Shown piece by piece: positions 1 to 7,557 of a DNA stretch of 22,713 bases. The position numbers were made by a program, and so were the translations under genes. Origin of the DNA: JBOFMT01 sp051658525 (GTDB lineage: Bacteria; Bacillota_I; Bacilli_A; Erysipelotrichales; Erysipelotrichaceae); contig JBOFMT010000079.1 of assembly GCA_051658525.1 (NCBI GenBank), positions 1 to 22,713 of the forward strand. Reading direction: 5' to 3'. The notes under the pieces were generated by a model. That model made no database searches and had not been told where the DNA came from. It saw nothing but the letters and a program-made list of their open reading frames with translations. How positions within the stretch are numbered: the stretch's first letter is position 1; every line of letters starts with the position of its first letter.

Positions 1-208
1 AACGACCTCTTCCTAAGAATTGGTGAGTGTGCAATACGGTAGATAAATCGTTACGCATACAAGGTAACAATTCTTGAACCCCTATAATTGCACAACCACT
101 CTCCGCAATGAGACGCGCAACACCACCAAAGCGTTGTTCCCATCGATTTTGTGGTCTAGGAAATAAAAAGTCTCGTTTTACATTAAAGCTCATCACACGT
201 AATTCCAT
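1..208 (-). CDS. Endonuclease/exonuclease/phosphatase (EEP) family protein, N-terminal fragment
   Basis: The minus-strand frame is open from an ATG at 208 to the window edge, giving about 69 residues; the rest lies outside. It starts MELRVMSFNVKRD, the usual first strand of the EEP (DNase I-like) fold with its metal-site Asn, and continues with an IIGVQELLP segment in which the Glu corresponds to the metal-binding Glu of the family (commonly DxxxLQE). A strong AAGGGGGG ribosome site lies 7 bases upstream of the ATG. EEP proteins hydrolyse phosphodiesters in nucleic acids, lipids or small molecules. Without the catalytic His and Asp of the C-terminal half the substrate cannot be told. It is divergent from the lemA gene. 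Confidence 0.75.
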   Translation of the reverse strand, partial: MELRVMSFNVKRDFLFPRPQNRWEQRFGGVARLIAESGCAIIGVQELLPCMRNDLSTVLHTHQFLGRGR

Positions 209-326
209 CCCAGTTCCCCCCTTGGTATGTTATAGCTATAGTCTATCATAAGATGGATTAAAAAGGGATAATTAACGAATAAACGTGGGAAGAAAATTCA
301 TAATTTATCCTTTTTACCACCAGAAG

Positions 327-335
327 TGCTATAAT
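327..335 (+). promoter_or_regulatory. Extended -10 promoter of lemA operon
   Basis: A perfect TATAAT at 330-335 is preceded by TG at 327-328 with one spacer base, the extended -10 arrangement. No good -35 is seen at the usual distance, which is normal for extended -10 promoters. Transcription would start near 342, leaving a leader of about 20 bases with the GGAGG ribosome site at 351-355. Confidence 0.7.
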
Positions 336-362
336 AGGGAAAAGAAAAAAGGAGGAATTTAT

Positions 363-920
363 ATGGAATGGTTATGGATTATTCCTGTCGTATTACTTGT
401 GGTTTTAGTCGCTTATGGTGTAGGTGCTTATAATAGTTTTATTAAGCTAAACAATCAAGTAGAAGAAGCATTTTCCACGATGGATGTCTATTTATTAAAA
501 CGTTATGATTTGATTCCGAACTTAGTAGAAACGGTAAAGGGTTATGCATCACATGAAAAAGAAACCTTAGAACAAGTCATTTCAGCGCGAAATAAAGGAT
601 TGAGCGGTGGTAGTGTGGATGAAAAAGTAGCAAATGCCGATGCCTTTTCGAGTGTATTAGGACGTTTGTTGGCCATTACGGAAAGCTATCCTGACTTAAA
701 AGCCAATACGAATTTTATGGATTTGCAAAAGCAATTGCAATTCATTGAAGGTGAAATTGCCAATGCGAGAAAGTATTACAATGCAGTTGTGAAAAATTAC
801 AATACCAAAGTACAGTCAATTCCAAGTAACATCGTAGCAAATATTGCCGGATTTAAAAAACACAAAATGTTTGAAGTACAGGAAGCAGCACAACGTGAGA
901 ACGTTAAAGTTTCTTTCTAG
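363..920 (+). CDS. lemA: LemA family protein
   Basis: 185 residues, the usual LemA length. The chosen start is the ATG at 363, 7 bases after AAAGGAGG; longer readings of the frame would begin before the promoter -10. Residues 3-22 form one hydrophobic N-terminal membrane helix (WLWIIPVVLLVVLVAYGV). The remainder is helical and carries family landmarks: RYDLIPNLVETVKGYA, a YPDLKAN...F..LQ segment, then ARKYYN and YNTKVQSIPSN near the C-terminus. LemA proteins are membrane-anchored helical bundles of unknown biochemical role. The last 26 bases overlap the next gene, a DUF2207 protein, the usual LemA partner, so the two are probably translated together and may act together at the membrane. Confidence 0.93.
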   Translation: MEWLWIIPVVLLVVLVAYGVGAYNSFIKLNNQVEEAFSTMDVYLLKRYDLIPNLVETVKGYASHEKETLEQVISARNKGLSGGSVDEKVANADAFSSVLGRLLAITESYPDLKANTNFMDLQKQLQFIEGEIANARKYYNAVVKNYNTKVQSIPSNIVANIAGFKKHKMFEVQEAAQRENVKVSF

Positions 921-2766
921 TCTAGCGCTTGCGCTTGCGTTATTTTTTACAACCCAAATCTCAACGCATGCGCAAGCAAATTTTGTGATTGAAACCTACG
1001 ATGTAGAAATTCAAGTAAAGAGTGATGGCGTCTTAGCGATTAAAGAGACGATTGATACTCTCTTTTCTTCACGTTCACATGGAATTTATCGAACGATACC
1101 GACACGCTATGCAGTTTCACTTGAAGATGCATCCGCGAGTATTAACAAAACGGTATTTTTCCCAATCAGAAAGATCGTGAGTAACACGATGATGGACATT
1201 GAAGAAGATCTAAATGGAGTGGTCTTACGCCTTGGTGATCCTGATGTCTATGTCGATGGCAATCAAACCTATGAAATTGCTTATGAAATGATCACCAGAG
1301 ATTTGGGATTGTCCCAAGACTATTTTTATTTCAATGTTATTGGGGATAGCTGGGATACACAAATCCAAAATGCGAGTTTTACCCTACGTTTTGATAGCAG
1401 TGTGGATTGGAGTAACTTTAAAGTATTTTATGGAACCTTAGGAAGTACCAATCAAGCCAACAACAACTGTAGTTTTAACGATGCGCAAAACGAAGTATTT
1501 TGTACGATGATTTCCCTAAATAACTACGAAGCGCTAACGGTAAGTTTACCCTTAGGTGAGTACTTTAGTTTTCAAGATAACACACCATATTATTGGGTGA
1601 TTGTACTTGTTGCCTTGTTTGTCTTGTTAGCTGCTGGTGTGATGTTCTTACGGTATGGGAAAGATGATGATTTAGTCCAACCGGTGATGTTTACACCGCC
1701 AACTGGCGTGAATGCTGCGATGTGCGGTTATATTATCGACTTACAAAGCAATACCCGAGATGTGGTTAGTTTGATATTAGAGTGGGGAAAACAAGGTCAT
1801 ATCATCTTACAAGAAGAAGGGGATGGCCTACGATTAAAAAAAGTATCTGAATTAGAAGTGGATGTTCCATTATTTGAGAAAAACTTTTTTGATGCGATAT
1901 TTAAACAACGCGAAGAAGTAACAACCAGTCAACTAGATGAGAACTTTGCACAGGATTTGAATCTTGCGAAAGAACAATTACGTCGCTATTTTGGGGTTAA
2001 GGATCATCGATTGATGGATGAAGTTGCACGTAAATGGCAGGTTATTTTTGGATTGCTTACACCGATAGCCATAGCCCTACATGTTGCTGTCTCACTGTAT
2101 TTGTATTTATACAGTGTGTTGATTGCGATATTTGCTGGAATTATCGTCTATACATGTATCGTGCTATTGTATGGTTTTGCGCTTCTTAACAAAGAACAAT
2201 ACTACAACAATAAAAAGCGAACCATTGGTTTGTTTGTGCTGTTAGGTGGTATCTATCTAGGATTTGGCGCTGTGTATTTGTTTGTGATGCGCTATGTCGA
2301 ATCCGGTATGATGGCAAGTATGCTACACTTATTTTTGATCCTAGCAAATACGTGTATCATTCTCTTTTTGGATAAGCGCTCAGCTTATGGTAATCGTGTC
2401 AAAGGAGAAGTATTAGGTCTGAAACACTTTATTGAAGTAGCAGAAAAAGATCGCTTAGAACTCTTGTGTCGCGATAATCCAATGTATTTCTATGATATCT
2501 TGCCGTATGCTTATGCCTTTGGATTAAGTGATCAGTGGCAAGAGCACTTTAAAACGATGGAAATACCAGCACCAACCTATTATTATGGAAGTGATTTATC
2601 AACTTGGATCCTACTTTCTCACCTCAATCGTTCGATGTATCATATGCAAACTGCGATGTCGAGTGTCCCTGCACCAAAATCCGGCAGTAGCGGTGGAAGC
2701 TTCTCTGGTGGCGGTGGTGGATTCTCCGGTGGTGGTTTTGGTGGTGGAGGCGGCGGAAGCTGGTAA
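895..2766 (+). CDS. DUF2207 domain membrane protein with Gly-rich tail
   Basis: The start is taken as GTG at 895, giving 623 residues. It lies 9 bases after an AGGAAG site and begins a textbook signal peptide (MRTLKFLSSLALALALFF, cleavage likely after THAQA near residue 28). A TTG at 844 would put a charged, non-signal extension in front. The exported DUF2207 domain covers roughly 29-225. A membrane helix follows at about 232-252, then a cytosolic part starting VQPVMFTPPTGVNAA, then about four further helices between 380 and 510, a soluble segment, and a C-terminal tail of Gly/Ser repeats ending GGGGGGSW. That architecture, including the low-complexity glycine tail, is typical of the family. 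Function is unknown; the overlap with lemA supports a joint role. Confidence 0.9.
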   Translation: MRTLKFLSSLALALALFFTTQISTHAQANFVIETYDVEIQVKSDGVLAIKETIDTLFSSRSHGIYRTIPTRYAVSLEDASASINKTVFFPIRKIVSNTMMDIEEDLNGVVLRLGDPDVYVDGNQTYEIAYEMITRDLGLSQDYFYFNVIGDSWDTQIQNASFTLRFDSSVDWSNFKVFYGTLGSTNQANNNCSFNDAQNEVFCTMISLNNYEALTVSLPLGEYFSFQDNTPYYWVIVLVALFVLLAAGVMFLRYGKDDDLVQPVMFTPPTGVNAAMCGYIIDLQSNTRDVVSLILEWGKQGHIILQEEGDGLRLKKVSELEVDVPLFEKNFFDAIFKQREEVTTSQLDENFAQDLNLAKEQLRRYFGVKDHRLMDEVARKWQVIFGLLTPIAIALHVAVSLYLYLYSVLIAIFAGIIVYTCIVLLYGFALLNKEQYYNNKKRTIGLFVLLGGIYLGFGAVYLFVMRYVESGMMASMLHLFLILANTCIILFLDKRSAYGNRVKGEVLGLKHFIEVAEKDRLELLCRDNPMYFYDILPYAYAFGLSDQWQEHFKTMEIPAPTYYYGSDLSTWILLSHLNRSMYHMQTAMSSVPAPKSGSSGGSFSGGGGGFSGGGFGGGGGGSW

Positions 2767-2783
2767 CATCTAAAAATCAAGAC

Positions 2784-2812
2784 TAGAATTTTTTCACATA
2801 CTGTGTCATAAT
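2784..2812 (+). promoter_or_regulatory. Possible promoter of thermonuclease-like gene
   Basis: CATAAT at 2807-2812 has a TG at 2804-2805 one base ahead. TAGAAT at 2784-2789 lies 17 bases upstream as a poor -35. No terminator is visible after the DUF2207 gene, so read-through from lemA is equally possible. Confidence 0.35.
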
Positions 2813-2834
2813 AAGCTACCTAAGAGGAGAAGTT

Positions 2835-3371
2835 ATGGCACAAAGAAGAAAAAAGAAGAAAATTAAAGTAGATAAGCGTCGCTTTAAAAAAGATAAAAAA
2901 TATGCAATTGGAGTCATTATCTTTGTCTTGTTGACACCGGTAATGGATATGTTGTACGACAGCTGGATTACCAAACGATTGGAAGCAGAGGCGACCATCG
3001 TAACCTTAGAAAAATGTGTCGATGGAGATACTGCTTACTTCCATGGAATTGGGAAAACGCGTTTTTTATATATTGATACGCCAGAGAGTACGAATAAAAT
3101 TGAACCTTATGGAAAAGAAGCTGCAGCTTACACTTGTTCGATGTTAGAAAATGCAAATGAAATTAAACTTGTATTTGATGGAGATCGCTTGGATAAGTAC
3201 AACCGTGTTCTTGCCTGGGTTTTTGTTGATGATGTTTTATTACAAGAAGAATTGACTCGCAGTGGCTTGGTAAAGAAGTTTTATGATTATGGAGACTATG
3301 CTTACGAAGCCCGGATGCTGGAAGCGATGCAATTTGCCCAAGATGCAAAGAATGGTATTTTTTCCGAATAA
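2835..3371 (+). CDS. Membrane-anchored thermonuclease (SNase-like) family protein
   Basis: 178 residues; ATG at 2835 follows an AAGAGGAGAA site. Residues 1-22 are very basic (RRKKKKIKVDKRR), residues 23-41 are hydrophobic and likely a signal anchor, and the staphylococcal-nuclease OB-fold runs from about 53 to 176. The active-site residues of the family are all present: CVDGDT (Asp63, Asp65), RFLYIDTPES (Arg76, Asp81, Glu84) and DKYNRVLAW (Arg124, matching Arg87 of S. aureus nuclease). The protein should therefore be a calcium-dependent nuclease facing outside the membrane. The basic cytosolic tail is unusually long but fits the positive-inside rule. A terminator follows directly. Confidence 0.9.
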   Translation: MAQRRKKKKIKVDKRRFKKDKKYAIGVIIFVLLTPVMDMLYDSWITKRLEAEATIVTLEKCVDGDTAYFHGIGKTRFLYIDTPESTNKIEPYGKEAAAYTCSMLENANEIKLVFDGDRLDKYNRVLAWVFVDDVLLQEELTRSGLVKKFYDYGDYAYEARMLEAMQFAQDAKNGIFSE

Positions 3372-3374
3372 TTT

Positions 3375-3403
3375 GAGTGATTGTCCAACAATCGCTCTTT
3401 TTT
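3375..3403 (+). terminator. Rho-independent terminator after thermonuclease-like gene
   Basis: A 10-bp stem (GAGTGATTGT with ACAATCGCTC, one G-U pair) and 3-base loop are followed by TTTTTT. Confidence 0.9.
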
Positions 3404-3416
3404 ATACGGTTTTTGA

Positions 3417-3444
3417 TTGACTTTTCATATAGACTAATTATGAT
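3417..3444 (+). promoter_or_regulatory. Promoter of HTH-sortase unit
   Basis: TTGACT at 3417-3422, a 16-base spacer and TATGAT at 3439-3444. The start would be about 3451, just before the AAGAGGTG ribosome site of the next gene. Confidence 0.65.
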
Positions 3445-3463
3445 AAAGAAAAGAGGTGAGACA

Positions 3464-3877
3464 ATGAAGACAAATGGTACTTTACATCAAATCGATGTAA
3501 TGAAAAGTGAACAAAACGTGAAACAGGCCCTTGATTGGCTCAGTGATATCGTACGTTCGAACCGCTATAATTTTGAACGGTTTATTGCGGTTGGATTGGA
3601 TATTAATGTGGAACGTCAAGTATTTGCGACCTATGATATCCATGATCTCATTTATGCCAACACACCTCTCGACATTGAATATGGCGATGTGCTAACCATT
3701 GGTATCGCTATCGCTAACCTAAAACCTTTGATGCGAAGCGTCATCATTCATCGCTATGTTTGTCATCATACGGTGGAAGAGATTCGCGTGTATGATCCTT
3801 CCTACTATGCGCATATTCGTATAGCGTATCGTCATTTAAGTAATATCTTAGGACTAACGGTGTATGAAAATGCGTAA
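3464..3877 (+). CDS. Small sigma-region-4-like (ArpU-like) HTH protein
   Basis: 137 residues; ATG at 3464 sits 5 bases after AAGAGGTGAG. An upstream start in the same frame would lie inside the preceding terminator. No signal peptide or membrane segment. The C-terminal 45 residues (PLMRSVIIHRYVCHH, then TVEEIRVYD, then a basic helix AHIRIAYRHLSNIL) have the spacing of the helix-turn-helix in sigma-70 region 4 and in phage ArpU-type regulators. The N-terminal 80 residues resemble nothing I know. It overlaps the sortase gene by 14 bases, so the two are co-translated. It may regulate its own operon; that is inference from the fold alone. Confidence 0.55.
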   Translation: MKTNGTLHQIDVMKSEQNVKQALDWLSDIVRSNRYNFERFIAVGLDINVERQVFATYDIHDLIYANTPLDIEYGDVLTIGIAIANLKPLMRSVIIHRYVCHHTVEEIRVYDPSYYAHIRIAYRHLSNILGLTVYENA

Positions 3878-4616
3878 GTGGCTGCGTCGCTTGGCACTCA
3901 TCTTTTGTGGTGGTGTATTTCTTTACGCTGGTTGGAATATTGTTCAAATACTCGCAACCCAACAAGAAGACAAACAACTCCAACAAGAACTATCCACTTA
4001 TGTAGTTATTCCAGAAGATATTGAAACGCTAGAGCCAGAAGAAGTAGCACAGCAAATTGAGCTAGATGCAACATCACTCGCTAAAATGAACCCAGATTAT
4101 CGGGGCTTTTTATGGATTCCACAAACCAATATTGCTTATCCTTTGGTCCAAGCACGTGATAATAGCTATTATTTAAATCATAACTTTCTAGGTCAATCTC
4201 ACTTTGCAGGAAGTATTTTTCTTGATTATCGTAGTTTTGGTGATTTTACAGGAAATCAAACCATCATTTATGGCCATAAAGTAGATTATGGAACGATGTT
4301 TTCGCAGCTAGAAAAATTCAGTTCCCAAGCATTCTTTGATGGAGTAGATAGCTTGTATCTCACGATTGCGGACATCACATATCCGCTTACCATATCAAGT
4401 TTTGGTGTCTATGATGCCACAGGTTTTATTTACCAAACAAGTGTACCCCTAGACCAGCGACCACAGTATTTGGCGCAAGTAGCAGCACAAGCAATGTATG
4501 TTCGTGACTTGGATTGGCAAGCAGGGGATCAAATCGTAACCTTATCCACTTGTGTTAGCTTTGATGCGAATAACACCCAGCGTTATGTCTTACAAGCACG
4601 CTTACGACTCCCTTAA
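3864..4616 (+). CDS. srtB: Class B sortase
   Basis: 250 residues, normal for class B. A short basic N-terminus and a membrane anchor at about 9-30 precede a catalytic domain from about 75. The triad is visible: His138 in IYGHK, Cys230 in VTLSTC and Arg240 in NTQRYVLQARL. The sequences MNPDYRGFLWIP and YYLNHNFLG are class B hallmarks. Sortases cleave surface-protein sorting signals and attach the protein to peptidoglycan or to a pilin. The start at 3864 (or ATG 3870) lies inside the HTH gene. No LPXTG- or NPQTN-like substrate is encoded in this window, so its target is elsewhere or lies past the window edge. Confidence 0.93.
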   Translation: MKMRKWLRRLALIFCGGVFLYAGWNIVQILATQQEDKQLQQELSTYVVIPEDIETLEPEEVAQQIELDATSLAKMNPDYRGFLWIPQTNIAYPLVQARDNSYYLNHNFLGQSHFAGSIFLDYRSFGDFTGNQTIIYGHKVDYGTMFSQLEKFSSQAFFDGVDSLYLTIADITYPLTISSFGVYDATGFIYQTSVPLDQRPQYLAQVAAQAMYVRDLDWQAGDQIVTLSTCVSFDANNTQRYVLQARLRLP

Positions 4617-4624
4617 ATAAAAGC

Positions 4625-4653
4625 TTTTCAAACAGGAAAAAAATTGATACAAT
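4625..4653 (+). promoter_or_regulatory. Promoter of DUF308/papain-like fusion gene
   Basis: TTTTCA at 4625-4630, a 17-base spacer and TACAAT at 4648-4653. It lies 22 bases before the ATG at 4675. Confidence 0.55.
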
Positions 4654-4674
4654 AGTTGAGAATTGGGGTGTTTT

Positions 4675-5949
4675 ATGAATAGATTCAATCAACGTCGTCT
4701 TTCGAATGTACAATTAATGGTAAACGCCATTCTCTCTTTGGTGATGGCGTTTTTTCTATTGTTTTTTCAGTGGTTTGTGGAAGATGTTATTATTATAATT
4801 ATGTTTGGTAGTTTGCTCTTACGGATGTGTTCTGACCTTTTTGGTGTTTGGTTACAACGTGCTAGCAAACCCGCATGGTGGATGTGGTGCGCACCATTTG
4901 GATATGGGATATTGGCACTGTTGGTGCTGTGTTTCCAATCCCAGTTTTTAAATCTGTTTCCTTGGTTACTCGTACTAGCCTTAACACTAGAAGCCTTAAG
5001 TCATTTGATCGCTTGGACCATTTATTATCAAAATAACGTTGCGAATCGTATGCGACGTCTGCTATCAGGATTACTCAGTGTTGGCTTTGGTTTAATACTT
5101 GTATGGAACCCACACTATCGCTTACAAATTACCTTTTTCTTAGCTGGTTGTTATTTCATTCTTCATGCCTTGTTAACGGTATATGGTGTAGTAAGCTCCA
5201 TCTTTCCAGAGAAGACACAGCGCATCAAACGTAAGGTACGCCTTGCATTACCCGTGTTTTTTAGTGCCTGGATTCCAAGTCGCATGTTACGAGAAATCAA
5301 TGAAAGTTTTGGTATCGGCTATAAAGGTGAAGTCATGTTAGAAACCAAGCAAGATAAAAAGCCGGAAATTGAAGTATTGATTCATATGAGTGATACGCAA
5401 ACGGGAAAATTTGGTCATGTCGATCTTGTGATTGGTGATGACGTTATCAGTTATGGTAGCTACGATCATGAACGCATGATGTGGAAGAGTAGTATTGGAG
5501 ATGGGGTATTATTTGTTGCCAAACGGGATACCTACATTCCATTTTGCCAACGACACTCCAATAAAACACTCATAAGCTATGGCTTATCCTTAAATCAAGT
5601 CGAATACAATGCCCTCTTTACCAAGTTATCTAAGATCATGGAGCCCTGTTATGCTTGGCAACCGAAAAGTCAGCGCATGCCACAACAAATCAAGGAATTT
5701 AAAGACTATGGTTCCATGTTGTACAACGCAACGCAAGCGAAGTTCTACAAGTTTCATACAGGTATGTATAAGACCTATTTTGTCTTACATACCAACTGTG
5801 TTTTACTAGCGGATGACGTGTTGGGAAGCAGTGGTATAGATGTGATTAAGCTTTCTGGTATCATTACTCCAGGAACGTATTTTGACTTTTTTGAACAGGA
5901 GTTTTTAAAAGAAAAATCCAGTGTAATCTCTAGAACGGTGTACAAATAA
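4675..5949 (+). CDS. DUF308/HdeD-like membrane domain fused to permuted papain-like (NlpC/P60-type) domain
   Basis: 424 residues from ATG 4675 (a TTG 12 bases earlier is part of the ribosome-site region). Residues 10-180 hold about six membrane helices in closely paired hairpins, resembling HdeD/DUF308 proteins. Residues 185-424 are soluble: a GKFGHVDLVIGD segment gives a conserved His248 at the start of a strand, and HTNCVLLADDVL places Cys375 at the start of a helix. His before Cys is the order of circularly permuted papain-fold enzymes (YiiX, LRAT and DUF4105-like), which cleave or transfer amide or ester bonds in peptidoglycan, peptides or lipids. Catalysis is inferred from those two residues only. 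The domain side of the membrane is not certain. A terminator follows at once, so the gene stands alone. Confidence 0.7.
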   Translation: MNRFNQRRLSNVQLMVNAILSLVMAFFLLFFQWFVEDVIIIIMFGSLLLRMCSDLFGVWLQRASKPAWWMWCAPFGYGILALLVLCFQSQFLNLFPWLLVLALTLEALSHLIAWTIYYQNNVANRMRRLLSGLLSVGFGLILVWNPHYRLQITFFLAGCYFILHALLTVYGVVSSIFPEKTQRIKRKVRLALPVFFSAWIPSRMLREINESFGIGYKGEVMLETKQDKKPEIEVLIHMSDTQTGKFGHVDLVIGDDVISYGSYDHERMMWKSSIGDGVLFVAKRDTYIPFCQRHSNKTLISYGLSLNQVEYNALFTKLSKIMEPCYAWQPKSQRMPQQIKEFKDYGSMLYNATQAKFYKFHTGMYKTYFVLHTNCVLLADDVLGSSGIDVIKLSGIITPGTYFDFFEQEFLKEKSSVISRTVYK

Positions 5950-5976
5950 GAAGATGCGATTGCATCTTCTTTTTAT
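5949..5976 (+). terminator. Rho-independent terminator
   Basis: A 9-bp perfect stem (AGAAGATGC with GCATCTTCT) around GATT, followed by TTTTTATT. Confidence 0.9.
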
Positions 5977-6010
5977 TAAGAAAAAAAACGATGTTTTATG
6001 GGCAAATAAT

Positions 6011-6039
6011 TTGAGAGGTTCCCATAATTTCGTTATAAT
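6011..6039 (+). promoter_or_regulatory. Promoter of cysK-cysE
   Basis: TTGAGA at 6011-6016, a 17-base spacer and TATAAT at 6034-6039: nearly consensus. The start at about 6046 leaves a leader of only some 26 bases, too short for a T-box or SAM riboswitch. Confidence 0.8.
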
Positions 6040-6071
6040 AAGGCTATCTGAAAGAAAGAAGAGGGATTTCA

Positions 6072-6956
6072 ATGAAAGAAGCTATGAAACTAATTGGGAA
6101 TACACCATTATATCGTATCCCAAATACCAATATCTATGTTAAGTTAGAAAAGTTTAACCTTGGGGGAAGTGTCAAAGATCGTTCTGTTATGGGGATGATG
6201 TTGGATGCACAAGATCGTGGTGTTTTAACCGAAGGAAAAACGATTGTAGAAGCAACGAGTGGTAATACGGGGATTGCCATCGCATTACTAGCCAACCTAT
6301 TCAACTATAAAGCGAAAATCTTAATGCCAGAAACGATGAGTGTAGAACGTCGTCAAATCATCAAAGCCTATGGTGCAGAACTGATTCTAACACCGGGCTC
6401 TGAAGGGATGAAAGGGGCGATTGCGCGGGCACAAGCAATTTTAGAGAGTGAAGAGGATACCGTTGCCTTAGGTCAATTTGACAATCCAGCCAATGCTAAT
6501 TATCACTATCGTACAACGGGGCAGGAAATCTTGAAACAAGTGACCAATATTGATGCCTTTATTTCAGGTGTTGGTACGGGTGGTACCTTTACTGGAGTTA
6601 GTAAAGCCTTGAAAGAAGTGTATCCAAATGTCAAAGCAATTGTGGTAGAACCAGAAAATTCTCCAATTATTTCCAAAGGAAATGCAGCACCTCATAAAAT
6701 TGCTGGGATTAGTGCAGGGTTTGTTCCAAGTATTCTAGATCGTAATTTAATTGATGGTTACTTATATGTGTCGGATCAAGATGCATTTGATATGGCTAAA
6801 TGCTTTGTAGCTGAGTATGGAATTCTAGTTGGGATTTCTAGTGGAGCGAATATTGCTGCTGCCTTTGCTTATGCCAAAGCGCATCCAGAAGAAGTCATCG
6901 TAACCATTGCACCAGACGGTGGAGAAAAATACCTAAGCGTATTACAGTTTGATTAA
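6072..6956 (+). CDS. cysK: Cysteine synthase (O-acetylserine sulfhydrylase)
   Basis: 294 residues, slightly shorter than the usual 305-315. It makes cysteine from O-acetylserine and sulfide in the cytosol using PLP. The PLP lysine is Lys35 in GGSVKDR; the substrate loop ATSGNTG is at 61-67; the phosphate-binding GTGGTFTG is at 168-175; Ser257 in GISSGAN contacts the PLP ring nitrogen. ATG 6072 has a GAGGG site 5 bases upstream. The gene is one base from cysE, whose product makes the substrate, so this is a two-gene serine-to-cysteine unit. Cystathionine beta-synthase is the main alternative, but the short length and cysE neighbour favour CysK. Confidence 0.93.
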   Translation: MKEAMKLIGNTPLYRIPNTNIYVKLEKFNLGGSVKDRSVMGMMLDAQDRGVLTEGKTIVEATSGNTGIAIALLANLFNYKAKILMPETMSVERRQIIKAYGAELILTPGSEGMKGAIARAQAILESEEDTVALGQFDNPANANYHYRTTGQEILKQVTNIDAFISGVGTGGTFTGVSKALKEVYPNVKAIVVEPENSPIISKGNAAPHKIAGISAGFVPSILDRNLIDGYLYVSDQDAFDMAKCFVAEYGILVGISSGANIAAAFAYAKAHPEEVIVTIAPDGGEKYLSVLQFD

Positions 6957-6957
6957 G

Positions 6958-7482
6958 ATGAGTTTACGTGCTGAATTAAAATACAACGTAGCACGCGTTC
7001 GCGCCATTGATGGTGCTGCTCACTCCAATGCGGAAGTGTATTGGTTATATCCACACATCAAAGCCTTGGTGTTTTACCACTTTGCCCATCGCTTGTATCA
7101 AAAACAACATTTTTTCCTTGCCCGTTTTTTATCCAATGTGGCTCGTAATTGGACCGGAATTGAGATTCATCCAGGAGCTGTGATTGGCAAGGGATTGTTT
7201 ATTGATCACGGTGTTGGTGTGGTAATTGGCGAAACGAGTATCATCGGCGATGACTGTTTGTTTTACCATGGAGTAACGATTGGTGCTACGGGGAAAGTAG
7301 AAACCTCTTCCAAGCGACATCCAACCATTGGCAATCGAGTAACGATTGGAGCCAATGCTTTGGTACTTGGCAATATCACCATCGGTGATGAAACTACGAT
7401 TGGTGCCAATGCCGTCGTAACAAAAGATGCACCGGCAAATGTAACCTTAGTAGGAATGCCTGCAAAAATATTACAACGATAA
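6958..7482 (+). CDS. cysE: Serine O-acetyltransferase (short form)
   Basis: 174 residues. It acetylates serine from acetyl-CoA to give O-acetylserine. A short helical N-terminus (1-65) is followed by a left-handed beta-helix of hexapeptide repeats (HPGAVIGKG, IGETSIIGDD, TIGANALVLG). IDHGVGVVIGE carries the catalytic His, and YHGVTIGATG forms the CoA-side turn. It lacks the large N-terminal helical domain of enterobacterial CysE (about 270 residues), which is usual for Firmicutes. ATG 6958 starts one base after the cysK stop with no clear ribosome site, so translation is probably coupled. A terminator closes the unit. Confidence 0.92.
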   Translation: MSLRAELKYNVARVRAIDGAAHSNAEVYWLYPHIKALVFYHFAHRLYQKQHFFLARFLSNVARNWTGIEIHPGAVIGKGLFIDHGVGVVIGETSIIGDDCLFYHGVTIGATGKVETSSKRHPTIGNRVTIGANALVLGNITIGDETTIGANAVVTKDAPANVTLVGMPAKILQR

Positions 7483-7511
7483 GAACTTGACAAATATCAA
7501 GTTCTTTTTTT
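7481..7511 (+). terminator. Rho-independent terminator after cysE
   Basis: A 9-bp perfect stem (AAGAACTTG with CAAGTTCTT) and 8-base loop, overlapping the cysE stop codon, run into a T tract. Confidence 0.9.
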
Positions 7512-7520
7512 GTTTGTGAA

Positions 7521-7534
7521 AGTAAGCGTTTACA
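7521..7534 (+). promoter_or_regulatory. Catabolite-responsive element (cre)
   Basis: AGTAAGCGTTTACA matches the CcpA-binding consensus TGWAARCGYTWNCW at 13 of 14 positions (first base differs). It contains the promoter -35 (7529-7534), so CcpA binding would block RNA polymerase when a preferred sugar is present. Confidence 0.7.
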
Positions 7535-7557
7535 AAAAAGGGTTACTGTGGTACTAT
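7529..7557 (+). promoter_or_regulatory. Promoter of galactoside operon
   Basis: TTTACA at 7529-7534, a 17-base spacer and TACTAT at 7552-7557, with a TG at 7549-7550 giving an extended -10. The predicted start is about 7564, inside the inverted repeat. Confidence 0.75.

Noticed and set aside
2528..2773. An 81-codon plus-strand frame over the end of the DUF2207 gene
   Set aside because: It is out of frame with a well-supported gene and its Val/Ala-rich end is the glycine repeat read in another frame.
3377..3463. N-terminal extension of the HTH gene to 3377
   Set aside because: The extra codons would include the preceding terminator and the promoter; ATG 3464 has a proper ribosome site.
6040..6071. 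T-box or SAM riboswitch before cysK
   Set aside because: The promoter leaves only about 26 bases of leader, too short for any known riboswitch or T-box.
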